Assembly (NCBI GenBank): GCA_964560655.1
Contig: CAZLLR010000006.1
Coordinates: 1-29,542 of the forward strand
Direction of reading: 5' to 3'
DNA from: GCA-002772825 sp964560655
GTDB taxonomy: Bacteria > Patescibacteriota > Minisyncoccia > GCA-002772825
Length of the DNA: 29,542 nucleotides
A program made the translations under genes and the position numbers. How positions within the stretch are numbered: the first letter of the stretch is position 1; each line of letters opens with the position of its first letter. This document shows positions 14,897 to 21,096 of this stretch, piece after piece. The notes below the pieces were generated by a model that was not told the DNA's origin, made no database searches, and was given only the letters and a program-made list of their open reading frames with translations.

Positions 14897-15028
14897 ACCC
14901 GCACACTAACTTTTGCAGTACATCATTTTGCCGATTTTTAATCTCATTATAATCAAAACTTAATAATAACGTGAGGCCAAAAATATAAACTAATTGATGC
15001 AAAATACTACAAAAGTTAATGTGCGGGT
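14897..15028 (-). ncRNA. Rod-like inverted repeat: candidate small RNA or structured 3' UTR
   Basis: The arms 14897-14920 and 15005-15028 (24 positions) pair with two C-A mismatches on plus. In minus-strand RNA both become U-G wobbles, so the stem is fully paired on the minus strand only. The rod continues inwards with TTTTGC/GCAAAA after a 5-base bulge, ATTTTT/AAAAAT and CTCA/TGAG. It begins 5 bases after the histone-like stop and is followed 15 bases later by the terminator at 14860-14881. It could be a 3' UTR stability element or an independent RNA. The overall shape recalls 6S RNA, but no diagnostic sequence was recognised. Confidence 0.5.
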
Positions 15029-15033
15029 CTATC

Positions 15034-15224
15034 TTATCTCCTCTTCTTTGCTGGTTTTCTCTTTGCTGCAGGNNNNNNNNNNNNNNNNNNNNNNNNNNNN
15101 NNNNNNNNNNNNNNNNNNNNNNNNNNNNNNNNNNNNNNNNNNNNNNNNNNNNNNNNNNNNNNNNNNNNNNNNTTCTTTTCTTTGCAGCTGGTTTCCTTTT
15201 TGTTGCAGTTCTTTTTATAGCCAT
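15034..15224 (-). CDS. Lysine/alanine/proline-rich histone H1-like DNA-binding protein (interrupted by assembly gap)
   Basis: The N-terminal end reads MAIKRTATKRKPAAKKR from ATG 15224. After the 100-N gap, the C-terminal end reads PAAKRKPAKKRR then TAA at 15034-15036. Both sides are the same Lys/Ala/Pro/Arg repeat type found in bacterial H1-like nucleoid proteins (Hc1/AlgP-like tails), which bind DNA through charge. The two sides are not in the same frame across 100 bases, so the gap length is a placeholder. A frame read straight through the gap into IDPHINFCS is an artefact. Low-complexity repeats probably caused the assembly break. A promoter lies at 15297-15325 and the rod-like repeat follows the stop. 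The family call rests on composition. Confidence 0.75.
15073..15172. other. Assembly gap (100 N)
   Basis: Exactly 100 N, the usual placeholder for a gap of unknown size, lies inside the repetitive coding region of the histone-like gene. True length and sequence are unknown. Confidence 0.99.
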
Positions 15225-15296
15225 TTTATTTTAAGAATTTAAAAATTTATAATAACATCGACCTTTTTGAAATGTTATTTCAAGTTCTCTAATATA

Positions 15297-15351
15297 ATTA
15301 TCTTTCTTTAAAAGAATAAAGACAACAAAAATTTTCTAAAACTGTGGATAA
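15297..15351 (-). promoter_or_regulatory. Promoter of the histone-like gene with a DnaA-box-like site upstream
   Basis: On the minus strand, TTGTCT (15325-15320), a 17-base spacer and GATAAT (15302-15297) form a reasonable sigma-70 promoter. The perfect DnaA-box 9-mer TTATCCACA lies further upstream, on the minus strand at 15351-15343. The predicted 5' UTR of about 65 bases holds a small palindrome, TTGAAAT/ATTTCAA (15267-15283). Confidence 0.5.
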
Positions 15352-15378
15352 CTTTTTAAAAATTTAAAAAATATATTT

Positions 15379-16326
15379 TTATTTTTTAAATTTTCCAATT
15401 AACTGAACTTCTTCTTCAAGTTTAATTTTAAATTTTTCATAAACTTTTCTTTTGCAAAGTTCAACAAGCGACTTTATATCACCAGAAGATGCATCTCCTT
15501 TGTTTAAAATATAATTACAATTCTCTTCTGAAACGAAAGCCTCTCCTCTGTTTATTCCAGCTAATCCTGCTTCTTGTATAAGGAAGCCTGCAGGTAACTT
15601 ATATCTATCTTCCACCTTTTTAAACTCAGGAAAATTTAAAATTAGTTCTTCTTTACTTATGCCTATAGAGTCCCATGGTATATTTTTAAAGAAACATCCT
15701 GCTGACTTACCAGCACACTTACAAGAATTAGCACGTGACTTAACATTCTCAAGTATTATCTTCTTTACTTCATCTTCCTTTTCGTGCTTCATCGAGAGCA
15801 CCGCGGATAGGATTATAAGCTTAGAATCTTTCTTAAAGATAGAGTCTCTGTACTCAAAAAAACATTTTTCCCTACTGAGTTTTTTAACGTTTAAAGTATC
15901 CGTCTCAAGAGCTTCTACTTCTTTAATGCTTGAAGATATACTCCCCCCAAACGCACCGGCATTACCACGGATAGCTCCGCCTATAGTACCAGGAATACCG
16001 ATTGCCCATTCAATACCAGAAAGTGCTTGTGATGCCGAAAATTGCAAAAGTTTTGCTAAGCTTTCACCCGCAGAAACAAATACCTCTGACCCGTCAATTG
16101 AAATACCTTTAATCTGAATCTTCACAACAAGACCATCAAACCCTAAGTCAGAGACTAATACATTTGAACCTCCGCCTAAAATAAAAATGGGCAACTTTTT
16201 TCCTTTCGCCCATGTAAGAACATTAATAAGCTCCTCTTTTTCAGAGACAGCGACAAAATAGCGAGCTACACCCCCAACCTTAAAAGTAGTGTAAGGGGCT
16301 AAAGAGATATTTTCTTCAATCTTCAT
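15379..16326 (-). CDS. murB: UDP-N-acetylenolpyruvoylglucosamine reductase MurB
   Basis: From ATG 16326 (MKIEENISLAPYTTFKVGG) the protein has 315 residues. A frame extending to 16374 runs into the leader hairpin and is not preferred. Seen: the FAD-binding FILGGGSNVLVSD, GIPGTIGGAIRGNAGAFG, FFEYRDSIFK, and AGCFFKN followed by LIQEAGLAG. It reduces UDP-GlcNAc-enolpyruvate to UDP-MurNAc with NADPH in peptidoglycan precursor synthesis. The catalytic Ser of the usual GS(F/V)FKNP motif is replaced by Cys here (AGCFFKNI), a conservative change that may still donate a proton. Upstream lies an elaborate leader (16342-16594) with promoter, short ORF, terminator and hairpin, so expression may be attenuated. 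Reductase identity is firm. Confidence 0.95.
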   Translation of the reverse strand: MKIEENISLAPYTTFKVGGVARYFVAVSEKEELINVLTWAKGKKLPIFILGGGSNVLVSDLGFDGLVVKIQIKGISIDGSEVFVSAGESLAKLLQFSASQALSGIEWAIGIPGTIGGAIRGNAGAFGGSISSSIKEVEALETDTLNVKKLSREKCFFEYRDSIFKKDSKLIILSAVLSMKHEKEDEVKKIILENVKSRANSCKCAGKSAGCFFKNIPWDSIGISKEELILNFPEFKKVEDRYKLPAGFLIQEAGLAGINRGEAFVSEENCNYILNKGDASSGDIKSLVELCKRKVYEKFKIKLEEEVQLIGKFKK

Positions 16327-16341
16327 AATTATATTAATTCC

Positions 16342-16420
16342 AGCTAAATAAAGGATCGACGAGGCTAACTCCAAAAATGTTTAATTATATGAGCGCTGAT
16401 CGTCGATCCTTTGCTTAGCT
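16342..16420 (-). promoter_or_regulatory. Long hairpin in the murB leader
   Basis: AGCTAA (16342-16347) and AAAGGATCGACGA (16350-16362) pair with TCGTCGATCCTTT (16400-16412) and TTAGCT (16415-16420), separated by a symmetric 2-base internal loop. It ends 15 bases before the murB ATG. Its 37-base loop contains CCAAAAATGTTT (16371-16382), a perfect 12-base complement of AAACATTTTTGG at 16511-16522, so a long-range pairing or pseudoknot is possible. Confidence 0.6.
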
Positions 16421-16487
16421 CGAAACCCATACTGCCTATTGTTAATAGTACAAGAACTATAGATTAAATACAATAAGAAACACAAAA

Positions 16488-16503
16488 CCCGCCGTAAGGC
16501 GAG
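16488..16503 (-). terminator. Intrinsic terminator inside the murB leader (possible attenuator)
   Basis: On the minus strand, CTCGCC (16503-16498) and GGCGGG (16493-16488) pair around TTAC with one U-G wobble, followed by TTTTGTGTTTCTT. It lies about 70 bases after the predicted start site at 16559 and more than 150 bases before murB, the position expected for an attenuator. Confidence 0.6.
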
Positions 16504-16530
16504 CCTGTGCAAACATTTTTGGATCCCTTA

Positions 16531-16557
16531 TTATTGATAACAAAAAGGAACACCCAT
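16531..16557 (-). CDS. Possible leader peptide MGVPFCYQ before murB
   Basis: ATG at 16557 is 8 bases downstream of a TATACA -10 box, so it would be leaderless. It reads MGVPFCYQ, then TAA. The terminator at 16488-16503 follows within 30 bases. The layout of promoter, short ORF and terminator resembles a transcription attenuator, but nothing shows that this ORF is translated. Confidence 0.3.
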   Translation of the reverse strand: MGVPFCYQ

Positions 16558-16565
16558 ATATCTAT

Positions 16566-16594
16566 TGTATAACAAAAATATAGAGAAAAGTCAA
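16566..16594 (-). promoter_or_regulatory. Sigma-70-like promoter for the murB leader
   Basis: On the minus strand, TTGACT (16594-16589), a 17-base spacer and TATACA (16571-16566) form one of the best promoters in the window. It lies immediately after the stop of the upstream epimerase gene. The expected start is near 16559. Confidence 0.7.
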
Positions 16595-16595
16595 G

Positions 16596-17645
16596 TTATT
16601 TCTTAGCATACATCTCATACCTACCTTTATCTTTCGACATAGCATTATATGCTTCATATTTATACTTATATCCGTAAGTATCTGTTAGGTGCGCACCATC
16701 TACCATAATAGGATACGAGTAAAACTTCCATCCACCCCTTGAGGTAGGTACGCGCCCACGAGTCAGATGCCAAGCAAAAAAGAAAGCAACCCTAATCATC
16801 CACGGACTTACGGGAAGTGTTTTTTTACCGACAATACGTGCCATGTCTTTTGCCAAAACTGGAGGTCCTGGTGGAGAAATGTTAAATACTTCATACTTAC
16901 CTTCAATATTACTAAAAGCAAAAAGGGCGATTATATCACTGACGTCATCTTCGTGTATAAACTGCCTCGCCCATAAAGGGGGTGCTGGTATGAAAGAAAC
17001 CAATACTGCCACTATCCGGTGCACTAAAGATTTTGTAAGTCTTCCACTTAAAGCTGCTTGAAGGCCAAACCTTGTACACATATATCTTCCACGTGGACCA
17101 GTAATAGCAGCTGGACGAACAATAAAGACCTGAGGCGGTGCTTCCTTCCCTCCTCTCTCTTCATACATAGCATGTAACTTCTCTTCCACTATCTTTTTCT
17201 CAACACCATATAAATACGTTTCTTCTTTAAATGGAGCATCCTCTGTGATGAAATGGTCAAGTGTATTATCTTTAAATGCTCCATAAGAAGATACTGTTGA
17301 AAAATAAATGAGCTTTTTAACAGAAGGAGAAGAAAATGCAAATTTAAAAACATTTTCAGAACCTTCTACATTCCATTTCCATTGTTTCTTCTTTTCTCCA
17401 TACATCTCACGTATCTGCCAAGCAGTATTTATAACCACTTCTGGATTATAGGCTAAAACTTTTTCTTGCCAAGAATTATCTGAAGTATTAGCATTAATCC
17501 ATATAATATTTCCTCTATTTTCAAGAAATCCCGGTCGCGGGTTCTTATCCAGGCATATAATCTTATCCACTTCACTTCGAGTAGAGAATTGATCTGCTAA
17601 CATCCCTCCTACATAGCCAGCTCCACCAACAATAAATATATTCAT
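16596..17645 (-). CDS. NAD-dependent epimerase/dehydratase (extended SDR)
   Basis: The 349-residue protein has the extended short-chain dehydrogenase plan: the Rossmann motif GGAGYVGG (7-14), Asp33 at the end of strand 2 (NAD preference), NTAWQ, the catalytic FSTVSSYG (115-122) and YGVEK (Tyr146, Lys150), and RPAAITGPRG. It probably acts on a nucleotide-sugar or related substrate for envelope glycans. The insertion around WKWNVEGSENVFKF and the C-terminal part, with an aromatic, hydrophobic stretch (VAFFFAWHLTRG), are not those of GalE or RmlB, so the exact reaction is unknown. It is separated by 36 bases from the upstream GT4 gene and is likely in the same operon. The murB promoter sits directly after its stop codon. 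Confidence 0.85.
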   Translation of the reverse strand: MNIFIVGGAGYVGGMLADQFSTRSEVDKIICLDKNPRPGFLENRGNIIWINANTSDNSWQEKVLAYNPEVVINTAWQIREMYGEKKKQWKWNVEGSENVFKFAFSSPSVKKLIYFSTVSSYGAFKDNTLDHFITEDAPFKEETYLYGVEKKIVEEKLHAMYEERGGKEAPPQVFIVRPAAITGPRGRYMCTRFGLQAALSGRLTKSLVHRIVAVLVSFIPAPPLWARQFIHEDDVSDIIALFAFSNIEGKYEVFNISPPGPPVLAKDMARIVGKKTLPVSPWMIRVAFFFAWHLTRGRVPTSRGGWKFYSYPIMVDGAHLTDTYGYKYKYEAYNAMSKDKGRYEMYAKK

Positions 17646-17681
17646 ATCAAAAATTATAAATTAAATGTATAAAAATGTATA

Positions 17682-18812
17682 TTACCTATAAAATTCAAGT
17701 GTCTTATTTAAAAATTTGTCAAATGAAAAATTCTCTTGAACACTCTTTTTTAGATTTTTTCCAAAAGTTTCTCTTAATTCTTGATTTAAAATTAACCCTT
17801 CTAAAGCGTTTTTTATTTTTTCTATATCTTTCGGTGGAACAAGAATCCCTTTATCTTCATTACTTATTATAGAAGGTAGCCCTCCTGTATCTGAAGCAAG
17901 AACAGGAAGTCCAGCAAAACCGGCTTCAAGTAAAACATAAGCCAAAGCTTCCGTAAGAGAAGTAAGAGTAAATATATCAAAAGCCTTTAAATACCTTGAG
18001 GCATCTTCCACAAATCCGGCAAAGACGACCTTATCCTCTATACCCTCTTTCTCTACCGTTTCTTTTAATCTTTTCTCTTCTTCTCCTGCCCCGATAATAA
18101 TAAAAATAAAAGGTAAATCTTTTAAAAGAGCTAGGGCCTTCACGATATAATCGATTCCTTTATTTTTGTGAAGCTCTGATATTGTACCTATCCAAATCTT
18201 ATCTCTTAGGTTCCTTATTTTTAATTTCTCAATTAAAAATTTTCTAGCCTGGTCCTTCTCTAGAAAATCTGGTCTCTTAATTCCATTTTCTATTACTTTT
18301 ATTTTTTTAAGAATAAAAGGAAAGTGAGCCACATCATCTTTTGTTTTTTCTGATACACAAATAATTTTATGAGTTAAAATTAAAGAGAGCCATACGAATA
18401 TTCTTATGAGAAACTTTTGCCATGACGCCCTCTCTTCGTTAAAAGCCCAACCATGACCTGTAGAGATAATATTAGGTACACGGACGATCCTCCCCACCAA
18501 AGCGCCAATACCAAGTATCTTAGAACTATTGAGGTGGATGATATTAGGTCGTTCCTTTCTAAAGATCCTCACAAGGTCAAAAGTGGCAAACACTTCATTA
18601 AAAAATCCTATATTCCGAGAAAGGCTTTTTAAGGAAATTACTCTTACCCCTTCCTTCTTCAATTTTTCAATCATCAGACCATTTCCACCTGCCACTACTA
18701 AAACATCAAATTCGTTCTTAGGTAGGTTTGTCGCTATATCGAAGACGTATCTTTGGGCCCCACCCCAAAAGGATTTTGTAATAACATAAATAATCTTTTT
18801 CTTTTGAGGCAT
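17682..18812 (-). CDS. Glycosyltransferase family 4 (GT-B fold)
   Basis: The 376-residue protein begins KIIYVITKSFWGGAQRYVFD, with the Gly-rich nucleotide-sugar loop of GT4 enzymes. Later it has ICVSEKTKDD, IENGIKRPDF, IGTISELHKNKGIDYIVKAL and the E-x7-E motif TEALAYVLLE (Glu288, Glu296), then SDTGGLPSII. It would add a sugar from a nucleotide donor, retaining configuration, to a lipid-linked glycan at the cytoplasmic membrane face. It sits 4 bases after the sugar transferase gene, which presumably makes its acceptor. Donor and linkage cannot be told from the sequence. Confidence 0.93.
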   Translation of the reverse strand: MPQKKKIIYVITKSFWGGAQRYVFDIATNLPKNEFDVLVVAGGNGLMIEKLKKEGVRVISLKSLSRNIGFFNEVFATFDLVRIFRKERPNIIHLNSSKILGIGALVGRIVRVPNIISTGHGWAFNEERASWQKFLIRIFVWLSLILTHKIICVSEKTKDDVAHFPFILKKIKVIENGIKRPDFLEKDQARKFLIEKLKIRNLRDKIWIGTISELHKNKGIDYIVKALALLKDLPFIFIIIGAGEEEKRLKETVEKEGIEDKVVFAGFVEDASRYLKAFDIFTLTSLTEALAYVLLEAGFAGLPVLASDTGGLPSIISNEDKGILVPPKDIEKIKNALEGLILNQELRETFGKNLKKSVQENFSFDKFLNKTLEFYR

Positions 18813-18816
18813 AATG

Positions 18817-20145
18817 CTATCTACCCTTACTTGATAAAACAGTCTTAATAGTTTTTAGAGCGATGGATAAATCCAAAGATATTGAAAGATTCTTAAGATA
18901 GAATATCTCATAAGCCAAACGGTCTTTAGCTTCTTCTGGTGATCCTCCAAATTTATTATGGATCTGAGCCCACCCTGTCAGACCGGGGGTTACCAATGTC
19001 CTTATCTTATAATATGGAATTGTTTTATCTAAAACTGTGTAAAAATCGATAAAGTCTGGCCGAGGTCCTATAAAAGACATATCACCTTTTATAATATTCC
19101 AAAGTTGAGGAATCTCATCAACTCTTGTCAAACGCAAGATCTTACCAAAAGATGTAATCCTAGGGTCATTTTCGATAAGCCATTTATCACCAGATGGTGA
19201 TTCGTTGTTAATCTTCATAGTCCTAAACTTATAAAGATTAAAGTTTTTCCCATTTTTACCTACCCTCACTTGCTTAAACAATGGATCGCCTTCTGATGTT
19301 ATCCTTATTAAAAAAGGAACTAAGAGAAATAGTGGAGATAACACTAATATCAGCACTAAAGCAAATATAAACTCAACCGGCCTCTTTGATGACTCATAAA
19401 GCTTATGCGAATAAGCTACATTCTTTAAAAACCACGCTTTATTTACCAGAAAAAGAGGAATCTTTTCCATAAGAGACTCATAGAATATTGAAAAATCAGC
19501 GACACTAACACCGAGTGGAATAATTTCATAAAATATATTAACCATATTATCGTCATGTTTTATATCGTCTGAGATAACAACAATATCGATATTGTGGTCT
19601 TTCACATATTTTTTTAAATCTAAGTTGCTATCTTCTGAGATTACATCCACTACATTATAAGAAAGTTGTGGCCTGTCATTTATGAAATCTTTAAAGTCGA
19701 TCATCTCTTTTGTTGAGCCAAAGAAAACCACATTAGTCTTTGAACTTTTTACAACATTTAAAAAATAAAACTTTCTCCAGAAATAGATAGCGAGAGTGGC
19801 TACAAAGATATTTATAACAAGGATGGTCTTAGGTGTGATATTCCAAAAAGGAATAATATAAAAAATCAAAACAGAAATTACCCCCACAACAGCCATTGTT
19901 TTTAAAATCTGATCCTTAAGATCATTAAAGGAAAAGAATTTTCTAACTTCATAAAAACCGGCAATAAAAAAAACTAAAATCCAGATAAGGTAAAGAGTAC
20001 TTATCGGGACCTTATGAATATTAAGAATCTTTAAAGAAGGTATTGACCCATATCTTATTATAAGCGACACGAAAAAAGATACATAAAGTATCAATACATC
20101 ACCTATCAAAAGAATTATTTTTCTAAGATAATAAGGATTTTTCAT
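18817..20145 (-). CDS. Undecaprenyl-phosphate sugar phosphotransferase (WbaP/WcaJ type)
   Basis: From ATG 20145 (MKNPYYLRKIILLIGDVLIL) the protein has 442 residues; a frame to 20154 needs TTG. The N-terminal half has about four to five membrane helices and a CoA-binding-like cytoplasmic domain (NVVFFGSTKE). The C-terminal half is the catalytic sugar-transferase domain: a membrane hairpin near 257-283, then KFRTMK, RVDEIPQLWNIIKGDMSFIG and PRPDF, with the family's conserved Asp-Glu. It transfers a sugar phosphate from UDP-sugar to undecaprenyl phosphate, the first step of a lipid-linked surface glycan. It follows the epimerase gene by 15 bases and precedes the GT4 by 4. Full length for the family; donor sugar unknown. 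Confidence 0.93.
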   Translation of the reverse strand: MKNPYYLRKIILLIGDVLILYVSFFVSLIIRYGSIPSLKILNIHKVPISTLYLIWILVFFIAGFYEVRKFFSFNDLKDQILKTMAVVGVISVLIFYIIPFWNITPKTILVINIFVATLAIYFWRKFYFLNVVKSSKTNVVFFGSTKEMIDFKDFINDRPQLSYNVVDVISEDSNLDLKKYVKDHNIDIVVISDDIKHDDNMVNIFYEIIPLGVSVADFSIFYESLMEKIPLFLVNKAWFLKNVAYSHKLYESSKRPVEFIFALVLILVLSPLFLLVPFLIRITSEGDPLFKQVRVGKNGKNFNLYKFRTMKINNESPSGDKWLIENDPRITSFGKILRLTRVDEIPQLWNIIKGDMSFIGPRPDFIDFYTVLDKTIPYYKIRTLVTPGLTGWAQIHNKFGGSPEEAKDRLAYEIFYLKNLSISLDLSIALKTIKTVLSSKGR

Positions 20146-20160
20146 CTTACACAATTTTTA

Positions 20161-21078
20161 TTACTCTCCAAGGTAAAGTTTTTTTAATTCTGCTATCCCC
20201 TCTTCTAAAGAAATTTTTGGTTCCCACCCGAGAATATTTCTCGCCTTAGAGTTATCAGCTAAGGTGTGTTGAGGCTCAAGGCGTGATTCACAAAATTCAA
20301 CTGGTCCACCTATCAGCTCAGCCACCTGATTAATGCTAAAATTTCTACCAGCGCCAACATTAAACACTTCCCCATGTACAGCTTTGTCACTTTCCATAGC
20401 TAGTATATTAGCAGCTACGACATCTCTAACATGAGTAAAATCACGAGTCTGCTCTCCAGTAGGAACTATAGTTAATGGCATACCCTCCTTCTTCTGTTTT
20501 AAAAATTTACCTATTACTAATGCATAAGCACCACCTGCTTTAAAACGGGGGCCGTAAACATTAAAATAACGTAAAGAAACTGTAGGGAGACCGTAAACTT
20601 TGCTAAAAACCCTGCATTTTAATTCACCTATATATTTTTGCAAGCCATAAGGACTTAAAGGGTTTGATGCCATCTCTTCGTGAAGAGGCATAACACTTTG
20701 ATCTCCATAAGCGGAACTTGAAGCAGAGTAGATAAATTTCTTTACCCCAGTGTCTTTCGCAGCTACAAGAAGATTAAGTGTCCCGTTAACATTTACATCA
20801 TGTGTTTCTATAGGGTTCTCTATAGAGTACTGCACTCTCGGAAGCGCTGCTGTGTGAAATACATATGAAGTGCCGTCCATAATTTTTCTAACTGCTTCAA
20901 TATCTCTAATGTCTTCTTTAAAGAACCTTGCTTCCTTATTAACATGTTCTATATTACCATTTGAAAGATTATCTATTATATGTACGTCAAAACCACGATC
21001 TATAAGCTCATCAACTAATTGAGACCCTATAAACCCTGCTCCACCAGTAACTACAACTTTTATTTTTTTATTTTCCAT
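20161..21078 (-). CDS. UDP-glucose/GlcNAc 4-epimerase-like nucleotide-sugar epimerase
   Basis: The 305-residue extended SDR has TGGAGFIGS (11-19), an Asp at the end of strand 2 (IIDNLSNG, Asp36) that favours NAD, HTAALPRVQYSIENP, the catalytic SASSSAYG and YGLQKYIGE (YxxxK), RYFNVYGPR, and THVRDVVAANILAME. The order and motifs resemble GalE/WbpP-type 4-epimerases, and the small first part and the RVQYSIENP segment suggest a UDP-GlcNAc-type substrate, but GDP- or dTDP-sugar enzymes cannot be excluded. It would supply a sugar nucleotide to the sugar transferase encoded 15 bases downstream. It starts 18 bases after the O-antigen ligase gene and belongs to the same minus-strand operon. Confidence 0.88.
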   Translation of the reverse strand: MENKKIKVVVTGGAGFIGSQLVDELIDRGFDVHIIDNLSNGNIEHVNKEARFFKEDIRDIEAVRKIMDGTSYVFHTAALPRVQYSIENPIETHDVNVNGTLNLLVAAKDTGVKKFIYSASSSAYGDQSVMPLHEEMASNPLSPYGLQKYIGELKCRVFSKVYGLPTVSLRYFNVYGPRFKAGGAYALVIGKFLKQKKEGMPLTIVPTGEQTRDFTHVRDVVAANILAMESDKAVHGEVFNVGAGRNFSINQVAELIGGPVEFCESRLEPQHTLADNSKARNILGWEPKISLEEGIAELKKLYLGE

Positions 21079-21096
21079 ATTTTTTTATTTTACAAA

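Noticed and set aside
14897..15028. Firm 6S RNA call
   Set aside because: The rod shape is suggestive, but the internal loop is very asymmetric and no conserved 6S sequence was recognised.
14895..15224. A 109-codon frame read straight through the N gap
   Set aside because: The part after the gap (IDPHINFCS and on) runs through the inverted-repeat region. Another frame continues the Lys/Ala/Pro repeat to a TAA at 15034, so the long frame is an artefact of the placeholder length.
16327..16374. Longer murB start
   Set aside because: The extra 16 codons lie in the hairpin leader and do not match MurB N-termini; ATG 16326 gives the expected start.
16342..16420. tRNA-like gene (GTCGATCC resembles a T-arm)
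   Set aside because: No anticodon arm, D-arm or acceptor pairing could be drawn; the sequence is a single long hairpin.
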